Assembly: GCA_013287135.1 (NCBI GenBank)
Contig: JABDEK010000029.1
Coordinates: forward strand, 1-44,198
Length of the DNA: 44,198 nucleotides
Direction of reading: 5' to 3'
Origin: Acidobacteriota bacterium
GTDB taxonomy: Bacteria; Acidobacteriota; Terriglobia; Acidiferrales; UBA7541
Shown: one piece after another, positions 37,490 through 44,198 of the stretch
How the letters are laid out: each line of letters starts with the position of its first letter
Position numbering within the stretch: the first letter of the stretch is position 1
The notes under the pieces: generated by a model
What the model was told of the DNA's origin: nothing
Seen by the model: the letters and a program-made list of their open reading frames with translations, nothing else
Database searches by the model: none
Made by a program: the position numbers and the translations under genes

Positions 37490-37512
37490 ATTCCTGGCCG
37501 GGACAACCATCC

Positions 37513-38859
37513 ATGATTAGAAAATCAACATTACTGGTGCTGCTTGCGGCCATCGTCCTGGGCGCCGCTGTTTATTTTTTTGACTGGCGAAGAAGCCAAA
37601 AAGAAAGTGAAAAACCGGCGGTCGATGCCGAGAAGCCGGCCTATGCGATCCAGCCGCAGGATATAAGTTCGCTCACCATCAAACATCCGCAGAATTCCGC
37701 AGAACCCGTGTTGCGTTTCGAAAAACGCAACGGAAACTGGCAGATTACCCAACCGCTCGAGACGCAAGCGGACCAGAGTTCGTTGGAAGGAATCGTCGAC
37801 AGCCTTTCCAGCGCACGAATCGCGCAAAACGAGCCGGGAACGCCGGACCGTTTGAAAGTGTTCGGGCTAGATCCACCCGCGGTTTTAATCGGGTTCCAGC
37901 TCCCCAATGGGGCCAAACATACGTTGGCGTTGGGCAACAAGGATTTCACCGGAATTTCGGTGTATGCGATCGTCGATGGGGCGAAGGATGTGGCGCTGCT
38001 TCCGGAATCGCTGCTCGTTAGCACCAGCAAAAGTCTCCAAGATTTGCGCGATAAAAATGCGCTTCCTATTGTGAGCGGCGATGTAGTTTCCTTCGACTTG
38101 AAGAATCCTTCCGGCCAGTTTTCCGCAAAGAAAGAAAAAGACGAATGGAAGTTTACGAAGCCCACGGACGCGAGAGGCGATGCAAACAGTATCGATGGCC
38201 TGCTAGCTACCATTGCGTCGGCGAAAATGGCCGCCATCGCCAGCGAGACGCCAGATAATTTGGCCAAGTATGGTTTGGCGAGTCCGGCAATAATGTTCAC
38301 TGCCGTAGACGGCAAAGGAAAAACATCCACACTGATCGTCGGGAAGAAGGAAGATGGTCAATATTTCGCGCGCGATATTTCGAGGCCGACTATATTTCGC
38401 ATGGACGGAGACCTTTACAAGAAAGTCGCGCAAAATTTGAACGACCTGCGAGATAAAAAACTCACGCATTTCGATCCCGCCCTGATAAATCACGTGGAAA
38501 TACACAATGCCAGCGGGACGTTTGTCTGTACGCGGAAATCCGAGAGCGCCTGGACAATCGACGCGCCTGCCGATCAGAAAGGGAAATCGCCTGAGATCTC
38601 GAAGGTATTTTTGCCGTTGGAGCAGGCCATAGCCGAACAAGTCTTCGACCAGCCCCCGGCTGATCTCCGCGCTAAGTTAGCGAAGCCGTCATTCGAGGCC
38701 ACTTTAACGGACAAATCTGGAAAGAAATTGACCGTTCAGATATCGGGAGAGTCCGGTGGGTTCGTGTACGCGAGGACGAGCGACGGCCCGGCAATCTATA
38801 AATTTAATAAGCAAATTCTTAGCGATTTGAGCTTTAGCAATATGTACCCAACTTCCTAA
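37513..38859 (+). CDS. DUF4340-domain membrane-anchored protein
   Basis: A 448-residue protein with one N-terminal helix (STLLVLLAAIVLGAAVYFF), then a mostly beta extracytoplasmic region. That region holds repeated units of the form WQITQPLETQAD, EWKFTKPTDARGD and AWTIDAPADQKG, each followed by IDGLLATIASAKM-like helices. This is the DUF4340 pattern, and such genes regularly follow GldG-like genes. It starts 23 bases after the gldG-like stop. The frame is open further upstream into the previous gene, but the ATG at 37513 puts the helix at the N-terminus. It is probably the fourth subunit of the exporter complex. Confidence 0.85.
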   Translation: MIRKSTLLVLLAAIVLGAAVYFFDWRRSQKESEKPAVDAEKPAYAIQPQDISSLTIKHPQNSAEPVLRFEKRNGNWQITQPLETQADQSSLEGIVDSLSSARIAQNEPGTPDRLKVFGLDPPAVLIGFQLPNGAKHTLALGNKDFTGISVYAIVDGAKDVALLPESLLVSTSKSLQDLRDKNALPIVSGDVVSFDLKNPSGQFSAKKEKDEWKFTKPTDARGDANSIDGLLATIASAKMAAIASETPDNLAKYGLASPAIMFTAVDGKGKTSTLIVGKKEDGQYFARDISRPTIFRMDGDLYKKVAQNLNDLRDKKLTHFDPALINHVEIHNASGTFVCTRKSESAWTIDAPADQKGKSPEISKVFLPLEQAIAEQVFDQPPADLRAKLAKPSFEATLTDKSGKKLTVQISGESGGFVYARTSDGPAIYKFNKQILSDLSFSNMYPTS

Positions 38860-38888
38860 GGCGCCGCATTCGCAAGCATTCAGGACCG

Positions 38889-39143
38889 CTACGCCCAAGC
38901 TTCTACTTCCGCGGGAACCGATTCATGGCTCCAACCCGCGATGAGTAAAACTTTTCCCGTATAGGGCGAGATGTATATGAAATACAGCTGTCCGCGAAGT
39001 TTGACCTCGTAAAAACCCGGGCGCTGGGGGTCGGGAATGACGTTGGCTCCGCGAGACAGCACATCGCGCAAATGGCTAATCATTTCTTGTGAGTGATTTC
39101 GTAGGTCTTCAATTTCCAACTCGCGCTCTGGACACATCACCAT
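38889..39143 (-). CDS. Small conserved-looking protein of unknown function
   Basis: An 84-residue acidic protein. GGAGG lies 5 bases before the ATG at 39143, so I prefer this start to the in-frame ATG at 39173, which has no ribosome site. A helical N-terminal half (ELEIEDLRNHSQEMISHLRDVL) is followed by a small strand-rich half (GFYEVKLRGQLYFIYISPYTGKVLLIAGW). No known motif was recognised. It is convergent with the DUF4340 gene. Confidence 0.6.
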   Translation of the reverse strand: MVMCPERELEIEDLRNHSQEMISHLRDVLSRGANVIPDPQRPGFYEVKLRGQLYFIYISPYTGKVLLIAGWSHESVPAEVEAWA

Positions 39144-39361
39144 GGCTTCCTCCAACCCTATATCGTCCTTCATCTACTATTACGTTAGGGCGGTCATAGA
39201 AGTTTCCAGCGCGGAGGGTCCTTGCAACTAGTTTGTTTCAATCTGGCCAGGCCGCGTTCCAAAAAAGTCCACTGGAAGGTATAGGAGCGTTAACCATTAA
39301 CTAGATACTTGCGCGAGCTTATTAAACTTGCCATAGTCCGAATGACCGAGGCCCATCCAAC

Positions 39362-39565
39362 GTGAAAAAAAAGAGAGCAAAGAAGTCGAGCCGGATGCAG
39401 CGGGATAAGCGAAGGAAGCACCAACACTGGCAAGTTACCGTGTTCTACCACGACGGGGAACGATTTGCGCGCGTTTATATCGATCGCGATCGTGCCCAAC
39501 GTTTTGCAGCCCGTCAGAAGAAATCTCCGATTGTCAAAGCCACGAGAATCCTGGAAGTGGATTGA
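39362..39565 (+). CDS. Small very basic protein of unknown function
   Basis: A 67-residue protein with a Lys/Arg-rich first 22 residues, then WQVTVFYHDGERFARVYIDRDRAQRFAARQ, which reads as a beta-hairpin and helix. The GTG start has GAGG about 10 bases upstream. An ATG at 39395 is a possible later start. The clean alternation of charged and hydrophobic residues argues for a real gene. A nucleic-acid-binding role is a guess from charge alone. Confidence 0.5.
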   Translation: MKKKRAKKSSRMQRDKRRKHQHWQVTVFYHDGERFARVYIDRDRAQRFAARQKKSPIVKATRILEVD

Positions 39566-39634
39566 AGCCTACTGGCGCCCGAGCAGTCCGCGCACCACAC
39601 GTTTTCGACTCGTTCCAGATGTGTCGTGGAGCCC

Positions 39635-39663
39635 TTGTTCGCTTATAGGCCTCATGCTATAAA
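39635..39663 (+). promoter_or_regulatory. Likely tRNA-Gly promoter
   Basis: TTGTTC (39635-39640), a 17-base spacer and TATAAA (39658-39663) end 26 bases before the tRNA. The -10 matches 5 of 6 and the -35 matches 3 of 6. Confidence 0.45.
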
Positions 39664-39689
39664 TATTAGAGACTGGACGTAGCCTTAAT

Positions 39690-39763
39690 GCGGGATTCGT
39701 ATAGTGGTAGTACGCGACCTTGCCAAGGTCGAGGCGAGAGTTCGATTCTCTTATCCCGCTCCA
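39690..39763 (+). tRNA. tRNA-Gly(GCC)
   Basis: A 74-base cloverleaf including an encoded 3' CCA. The acceptor stem GCGGGAT pairs with ATCCCGC. The anticodon stem-loop CGACC-TTGCCAA-GGTCG shows anticodon GCC. The T arm GAGAG-TTCGATT-CTCTT has one G-U pair. The discriminator is T (U73), as usual for bacterial tRNA-Gly. The D arm uses GTAT/GTAC. Confidence 0.97.
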
Positions 39764-40122
39764 CTAAATTTTCGCAGTCAGTCAATCTAAGCCTGTTTTC
39801 CGCTCCTGCCACACAGTTGTATAGAGATTATAAAACCTCAATAGAGGCAAGCTGACGGCTAATCTCGCGCGTCTAAGCACCGTGAGTGAGCTCGCGGACA
39901 GGAATGTAAATTCTCCGTACCTGCGCCCGAAATCTATTGTGGGCGACCGATTTGTTGGAGTATGCTCCCCGACGCACTCCCCCGGATTCCACCGGGGCTT
40001 GGAACCGGCCCAGTTTTACAAAACCAACCCAAACAGAAACATCCGAATTCGTCCGGATGGCGTAGTAACAGTAGGAGTGGTTGAAGTCTGATGTCCAAAC
40101 TCAACAGGAGGTAATTCGGGAA
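39764..40122 (+). other. 359-bp leader region of the bufferin-like operon
   Basis: No gene is supported here. A weak promoter-like pair, CTGCCA (39806-39811) and TATAAA (39829-39834) with 17-base spacing, lies about 290 bases before the precursor gene. A perfect 6-bp inverted repeat CATCCG/CGGATG (40040-40045 and 40054-40059) lies 64 bases before its start and could be an operator. An open frame at 39882-40091 has no family features. Confidence 0.4.
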
Positions 40123-40410
40123 ATGACAAAATCAAAGAAGGCTCTGGTAGCTGGTGCAGCGCTCGCAGGTTTGCTTGCCGGTTCCAGCGCAACGATTCAA
40201 GCATCGAATCTTCTACCTGGCTTGAGAGCTGCCGCGCAGTCCGATCAGGCGCCAGCCGACAAGAAGGTGAAGGAAAAGCACGCTTGCAAGGGTCAGAATT
40301 CTTGCAAGGGCAAGGGTGGATGTAAATCGAGCGACAATGGCTGCAAAGGCAAGAACTCTTGCAAAGGCAAGGGCGGCTGCGCAACCGACGGCTCCAAGAT
40401 GCCCGAATAA
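40123..40410 (+). CDS. Bufferin-like cysteine-rich RiPP precursor
   Basis: A 95-residue exported peptide. Residues 1 to about 28 (MTKSKKALVAGAALAGLLAG) are a signal peptide, as in periplasmic bufferin precursors and unlike most RiPPs. After a charged linker, the C-terminal core carries six cysteines in a tandem duplication of CKGxNSCKGxGGC. AGGAGG lies 11 bases before the ATG. In known systems the neighbouring DUF692 (MNIO) enzyme with a DUF2063 partner modifies such cysteines to copper-binding thiooxazole-type groups, and the mature peptide buffers periplasmic copper. The motif matches what I recall of BufA2-type precursors. The metal and modification here are inference. Confidence 0.85.
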   Translation: MTKSKKALVAGAALAGLLAGSSATIQASNLLPGLRAAAQSDQAPADKKVKEKHACKGQNSCKGKGGCKSSDNGCKGKNSCKGKGGCATDGSKMPE

Positions 40411-40465
40411 GAAAGCGCAAGCTTTCTCGTGTCCAGGGCCGGCTTGGAACTCAGCGGCCCTGGAC
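40411..40465 (+). promoter_or_regulatory. Two perfect tandem hairpins after the precursor gene
   Basis: Directly after the precursor TAA, GAAAGC-GCAA-GCTTTC (40411-40426) forms a 6-bp stem with a GNRA-type tetraloop. Four bases later GTCCAGGGCC (40431-40440) pairs exactly with GGCCCTGGAC (40456-40465). The inner bases GCT/AGC can extend the stem. Neither has a good U-tract, so they may act as partial terminators or block 3' exonucleases, raising precursor mRNA above maturase mRNA. The maturase start is 28 bases further on. Confidence 0.65.
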
Positions 40466-40492
40466 CTCCCCTTCGACTTACCGGAGTAGCGA

Positions 40493-41344
40493 ATGCCTGC
40501 GAATCGCTTTAATAATTTTACAGACTATGGAATCGGAATTGGTCTGCGCGCCACGCATTACAATCACATCCTGACGCGCAAGCCGGTGGTGGACTGGTTC
40601 GAAATAATTTCTGAGAATTTCATGATCGATGGCGGCCGGCCGTTAGGCATCCTCGATCAAATTTTGGAACAGTACAAAGTCGTGCAGCACGGCGTCTCCA
40701 TGTACTTTGGATCTGCTGAACGTCCCAACCGCGAGCATCTCCGCCGGCTGAAAGCTTTGGTAAAACGCACGAATACACCCTGGCTGTCGGACCACCTTTG
40801 CTGGGGAAGTGTGGATGGCCGCTACACGCACGACCTGCTGCCCATGCCGTACACCTTTGAAGCCGCGCGAATCACGGCGCAGAAGGTTCGCGAAGTCCGC
40901 GATTACCTGGAAGTCCCGGTGGCGGTGGAAAACGTAAGCAGCTACGCCGAATTTCACGTTTCGGAGATGACGGAGTGGGACTTTCTGAACGAAGTTGTGG
41001 AACGCGCCGACTGCGGAATTCTTTTGGACGTAAATAACATCTACGTTTCGTCAAAGAACCACAATTTTGATCCTCTTACGTACGTCAACAGCGTTCCCGC
41101 CGAGCGTGTAGCGCAGATTCACATCGCCGGTCATTCAAAGTATCGGAAATATATTTTGGACACCCACGATCATCCGGTGATCGACCCGGTGTGGAAGTTG
41201 TACTCCCGCGCGATTGAACGCATTGGCCACACCGCAACGCTGTTAGAGTGGGACGACAGCATTCCATCATTTGACGAAGTTCACGACGAAGCTTTGAAAG
41301 CGAATAGATTCCTCGCCAGCGCGTCTTTGGCCACGGCTGTATGA
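40493..41344 (+). CDS. bufB: DUF692/MNIO-family bufferin maturase
   Basis: A 283-residue TIM-barrel enzyme of the multinuclear non-heme iron-dependent oxidative enzyme (MNIO, DUF692) family. Likely iron ligands are spread along the chain: His22 (RATHYNH), His66 (VQHGVS), Glu146 (AVENVSSY), Asp179/Asn181 (LLDVNNIYV), His210 (QIHIAGH) and the DTHDHPV segment around 223-228. These enzymes oxidise cysteine residues of a precursor peptide using O2. GGAG lies 6 bases before the ATG. The stop overlaps the next start (ATGA), as in other precursor-maturase-partner operons. Confidence 0.93.
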   Translation: MPANRFNNFTDYGIGIGLRATHYNHILTRKPVVDWFEIISENFMIDGGRPLGILDQILEQYKVVQHGVSMYFGSAERPNREHLRRLKALVKRTNTPWLSDHLCWGSVDGRYTHDLLPMPYTFEAARITAQKVREVRDYLEVPVAVENVSSYAEFHVSEMTEWDFLNEVVERADCGILLDVNNIYVSSKNHNFDPLTYVNSVPAERVAQIHIAGHSKYRKYILDTHDHPVIDPVWKLYSRAIERIGHTATLLEWDDSIPSFDEVHDEALKANRFLASASLATAV

Positions 41345-42321
41345 AGCTGCTTGCTCTCCAACGTCGCATGGCCCGCGCGGTAATGACACCGTTAACGCCG
41401 TCCGAGCACATGCGTTCGGTTGCGCCCAATGGAGGCTCGATGCGCGCGGTGGCGTCTGAAATTATCAAGCCAAACGATCGGCTAACTTCTTTCGAGCGCC
41501 TGGAAATCTATAATCGACAATATTGGTTTCGGATTCTGTCAGGATTCGCCGAGGATTTTCCCGGCCTGCGCAGCGTGCTTGGAGGAAATAAATTCGATCG
41601 TATAGCCAAGGCCTATCTTGCCGACTGCCCTTCGCAATCATTCACTTTGCGCAATTTAGGGGCGCGTTTGGAAGGCTGGTTGAGAAAAAATCCTCAATGG
41701 GCTGGCACGCGGCTGCAACTCGCTCTCGATATGGTGCGGCTGGAATGGGCTGATATCGAAGCTTTTGACGGTGCGGCTGAGCCTCCGCTAAAACCTGAAG
41801 ATCTTGCGGACGCGAATCCGGCGAAGTTGCGTTTGCGGCTGCAGCCTTACATTCAGCTTCTGGATTTGCACTACCCGGTTGACGATCTGTTGCTGGAAGT
41901 TCGCAAAGTCGAGGAAGACACGGATTTCGCCAGCAATGCCTTCAGCGAGCGGCATCATCGCAAACGCGTTTCTGCAGTAGCCAGATTAAAAACCGAGCCG
42001 ATTTTTCTGGCGGTACATCGCATGGACGATTCCGTTTATTTTCGGCGGCTGGAAGCGGAAGAGTTTGCTATTCTGCGTGGTCTTCGCAGTGGTAAACCGC
42101 TGAATAGCGCGGTGGAATCCGCGCTGAGAAAGAGTTCGATCCCGGCCGAAGAGCGGCCCGCTCACGTACAACACTGTTTTCAAACTTGGGCGGCGCTAGG
42201 TTGGTTCTGCCGCATCGACCAGGATGACTCGCAAGGCAATTCCGCGGCAGAAGTATCGTCTCGTGGAGCGAGGGCCTCAAGAAATGAGCGCCCCAGCAAA
42301 TCCAATTCTGCGGCTCTATAA
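41341..42321 (+). CDS. bufC: DUF2063 partner protein of the maturase
   Basis: A 326-residue protein. The N-terminal helical domain (about 1-100, LLALQRRMARAVMTPL and SFERLEIYNRQYWFRILSGFAEDFPGLRSVLG) is the DUF2063 'putative DNA-binding' domain, which in MNIO systems recognises the precursor leader rather than DNA. The C-terminal part (about 140-295) is a winged-helix-like or RRE-like region. It overlaps the maturase stop by 4 bases, so the two are coupled. Length is at the upper end for the family because of a hydrophilic Ser-rich tail that overlaps the next gene. Confidence 0.88.
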   Translation: MKLLALQRRMARAVMTPLTPSEHMRSVAPNGGSMRAVASEIIKPNDRLTSFERLEIYNRQYWFRILSGFAEDFPGLRSVLGGNKFDRIAKAYLADCPSQSFTLRNLGARLEGWLRKNPQWAGTRLQLALDMVRLEWADIEAFDGAAEPPLKPEDLADANPAKLRLRLQPYIQLLDLHYPVDDLLLEVRKVEEDTDFASNAFSERHHRKRVSAVARLKTEPIFLAVHRMDDSVYFRRLEAEEFAILRGLRSGKPLNSAVESALRKSSIPAEERPAHVQHCFQTWAALGWFCRIDQDDSQGNSAAEVSSRGARASRNERPSKSNSAAL

Positions 42322-42796
42322 CGGCTTCCTACGAGCCGTTTCCAGTCTTCCATCGCCGTTTTTGCTGGTGGTTCGGGTGTATTGGGGCTGGCAAATCTCC
42401 CAAAATGGATGGGGCAAACTTCACAACCTGCTGCATGTGACGCAATTCTTTGCGAGTCTGGGGCTTCCCGCGCCCGGAATTACGGCGGCGTTCGTAGCTA
42501 GTTTTGAATTCACAGCCGGAATTTTGCTGGCTCTAGGATTGTTGTCCAGAATCGCGGCGTTGGGGCTGGTTATTGATATGACCATGGCGTATCTAACCGC
42601 GGACAGAGCCTCGTTTTTTGCGTTTTTCTCAAACCCCGGGAAATTTTATGGTGCCGATCCATTTATTTTTCTGTTTGTGGGCCTGCTCATATTGATTTTC
42701 GGGCCGGGCAAACTTTCGCTCGATACGCTCCTCAAGCGAAGGATGGGGAAAGGGAAATATTCAGACTCCGCAGAGACCAGTTCCTCCGCGGCTTGA
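42284..42796 (+). CDS. DoxX-family membrane protein
   Basis: A 170-residue protein with four membrane helices (about 20-40, 65-90, 95-115 and 130-150). LLVVRVYWGWQISQNGWGKLHNL and the FVASFEFTAGILLALGLLSR helix are the DoxX signature. The ATG at 42284 starts inside the DUF2063 gene (38-base overlap). DoxX proteins often follow DUF692/DUF2063 genes in bufferin operons. A quinone-linked redox role in regenerating or supporting the oxidative maturation is plausible but unproven. Confidence 0.85.
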   Translation: MSAPANPILRLYNGFLRAVSSLPSPFLLVVRVYWGWQISQNGWGKLHNLLHVTQFFASLGLPAPGITAAFVASFEFTAGILLALGLLSRIAALGLVIDMTMAYLTADRASFFAFFSNPGKFYGADPFIFLFVGLLILIFGPGKLSLDTLLKRRMGKGKYSDSAETSSSAA

Positions 42797-42847
42797 TGCT
42801 CGCCAAATAGGTTAGCGGCTTCCGCGAGCGAGGCAGGCCTGGCACGC

Positions 42848-43855
42848 ATGAAATCAAAAAAGTTTCGAGGCGCGGTTATATGCGCATCCGTGCTCTGCAT
42901 CATCTTGATAATTTCGGCGGGTTCCTTTCGAACTGACCAAATGACGTCCACGATCGTTATTGGAAATTCTCGAATTGATGTGGCAGTGGAAAAAGGAACG
43001 CTGCAAGTTTCCAAGGACGATTTACTGAAGTGGGTCCAATGGGCCGCGGAGTCTGTTAGCACCTATTACGGACGATTTCCGCTTCCTCATGTTTTGCTGC
43101 GCATCATTCCCACGGACGGAAAAGGCGTGCGGAACGGCCGCACATTTGGGCAACGAGGTGGTTTTATCACCATTCATGTGGGAGCAAATTCCACCTTCGA
43201 AGATCTCGCAAACGATTGGATGCTGACGCACGAAATGGTTCACCTGGCTTTTCCTTCTGTGGCTGATGAACATCACTGGATCGAAGAGGGGATTGCAACC
43301 TACGTGGAACCAATCGCGCGCGTACGAGCAAAACACCTGGATGCGACGGAAATGTGGAGAGAACTAGTCCGCGACTTGCATCAGGGTCTTCCTGCCGCGG
43401 GAGATCGCGGGCTGGATAACACTCATACGTGGGGACGCACTTATTGGGGCGGCGCTCTCTACTGTTTTCTCGCCGATATTGATATCCACCGGCAAACTCA
43501 AAACAAGAAAGGTTTGGACGATGCGCTGCGGGGAATCCTTGATGCGGGAGGCGACATTCGCCAGGACTGGGAGCTTACCAAAGCTCTGGATATCGGAGAT
43601 CGAGCAGTTGGCGCGAAAGTTTTGCGGTCGCTCTACGACAAGATGAAAGATCAGCCTTATGATGTGGACCTTCCGGCGATATGGAAACAATCAGGCATCG
43701 AGGTGGAAGGCGGGAAAATCCATTTTGTGGATGACGCGCCACTTTCAAAGACGCGAGAGGCGATTACCTACGGATCGGTTGCGGCGGGATCCAACTCCGT
43801 TTCCGCCATCAGTGTAGTTGTTGGAGATACGGCCATGAATTTCCCTCCGCGCTAA
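42848..43855 (+). CDS. Exported gluzincin-like zinc peptidase
   Basis: A 335-residue protein with an N-terminal membrane or signal helix (about 8-26). A zinc motif THEMVHLAF (His128, Glu129, His132) is followed 14 residues later by WIEEGIATYVEP, whose Glu147 would be the third ligand. This is the arrangement of peptidase MA-like/M1-M61 gluzincins. Residues 29-115 are a small beta domain. It probably acts in the periplasm or outside. It lies 51 bases after the DoxX gene on the same strand, so it might belong to the bufferin-like operon, though such a member is not usual. The Shine-Dalgarno is weak. Confidence 0.7.
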   Translation: MKSKKFRGAVICASVLCIILIISAGSFRTDQMTSTIVIGNSRIDVAVEKGTLQVSKDDLLKWVQWAAESVSTYYGRFPLPHVLLRIIPTDGKGVRNGRTFGQRGGFITIHVGANSTFEDLANDWMLTHEMVHLAFPSVADEHHWIEEGIATYVEPIARVRAKHLDATEMWRELVRDLHQGLPAAGDRGLDNTHTWGRTYWGGALYCFLADIDIHRQTQNKKGLDDALRGILDAGGDIRQDWELTKALDIGDRAVGAKVLRSLYDKMKDQPYDVDLPAIWKQSGIEVEGGKIHFVDDAPLSKTREAITYGSVAAGSNSVSAISVVVGDTAMNFPPR

Positions 43856-43921
43856 CGAAGACGCCGAAACCTTCAGAATTTCAGATTGCTCGACCGCACC
43901 CAAGAAACCGAAAATAGGTTT

Positions 43922-44197
43922 TCATTTAGTTTTCATTACGTATACCCCATCCCAGTCGGCCTGCGGGGCTTCCTCTATGAATTCCTCGGCGCGTTCCAGG
44001 AAAGCCTGGGTCGGACCGTCGTCCGGACATATCGTGAGAATTTGAGCGAATCTGTCAGCGGCTTCCTGCCAATCCTGGTGGCGATATGCGGCCATAGCGT
44101 GATCGAACTGTTGCAGTAACGCTTCATATTTGGGTCTTTCCGCCGCTACGTCGAGCAATTCGTAAATATTTACCGGCTGATTTTTTCCTTTGACTTT
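43922..44197 (-). CDS. C-terminal end of an adenylate/guanylate-cyclase-type protein
   Basis: The frame is open to the right edge (first full codon ends at 44197) and stops at 43922, showing about 91 residues. It starts KVKGKNQPVNIYELLD, the motif that closes class III cyclase catalytic domains (VKGK.PV.VYEV). An acidic helical tail follows with a TPR-like repeat (AAYRHQDWQEAADRFAQIL). Such tails are usual in CHASE2- or GAF-containing cyclases. A TTG at 44158 is not the start, because homology continues past it. Convergent with the peptidase gene. Confidence 0.8.
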   Translation of the reverse strand, partial: KVKGKNQPVNIYELLDVAAERPKYEALLQQFDHAMAAYRHQDWQEAADRFAQILTICPDDGPTQAFLERAEEFIEEAPQADWDGVYVMKTK

Positions 44198-44198
44198 T

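Noticed and set aside
39882..40091. 69-codon plus-strand frame before the bufferin-like precursor
   Set aside because: No ribosome site or motif. It overlaps the inverted repeat and leader region and reads as non-coding.
39690..40122. tRNA-Gly as an attachment site for a genomic island carrying the bufferin genes
   Set aside because: No integrase, no repeated tRNA 3' end within the window and no clear change in base composition.

Overview
The window looks like a chromosomal segment from a member of the Acidobacteriota, most likely a Terriglobia-type soil bacterium. This is inference from gene content, with no marker gene to confirm it. It carries several large secreted proteins of the kinds common in that phylum: HAF repeats, choice-of-anchor-D repeats, putative-Ig lipoproteins and FG-GAP/VCBS repeats. 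It also holds the relic of an Oar-like TonB-dependent receptor, a GldA/GldF/GldG/DUF4340 ABC module and moderately GC-rich coding. No insertion sequence, integrase, phage gene or CRISPR array was seen.

Positions 1-9.9 kb are a secreted-protein region: the tail of a HAF-repeat protein, a beta-helix glycosidase-like protein with FG-GAP repeats, and an 1827-residue astacin-type metalloprotease with ten C-terminal choice-of-anchor-D repeats. A decayed beta-propeller gene follows. Positions 10-15.8 kb hold a porin-like outer-membrane protein overlapping a type-1-copper cupredoxin, then an OmpR-type regulator with its sensor kinase, and a lone receiver protein. A collapsed Oar-like receptor relic lies at 15.8-16.2 kb.

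Positions 16.4-27.7 kb form the metabolic core. A three-gene proton-translocating transhydrogenase (pntAA-pntAB-pntB) is divergent from a kynurenine formamidase. The formamidase converges on a six-gene operon encoding AMSDH, a RidA-family putative 2-aminomuconate deaminase, HAAO, an ACMSD::TDO fusion, KMO and kynureninase. Together these cover every step from tryptophan to 2-aminomuconate and probably to 4-oxalocrotonate. The fusion joins the sixth enzyme of the route to the first. PntAB could supply the NADPH that KMO consumes. A PcaF-type thiolase, a PH-domain protein and a glycine-zipper protein follow.

Positions 30.4-39.6 kb hold msrB, a large putative-Ig lipoprotein, the Gld-like ABC exporter module and two small unknown genes. 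At 39.7 kb is a tRNA-Gly(GCC). Just downstream is a RiPP-type operon resembling the bufferin systems: a six-cysteine secreted precursor, two perfect hairpins, a DUF692/MNIO maturase, a DUF2063 partner and a DoxX membrane protein. The window ends with a zinc-peptidase-like exported protein and the C-terminal end of an adenylate-cyclase-type protein.

The items most worth following are the ACMSD::TDO fusion inside a complete kynurenine pathway, the bufferin-like cluster with its post-precursor hairpins, and two gene relics that an automatic gene caller would miss.
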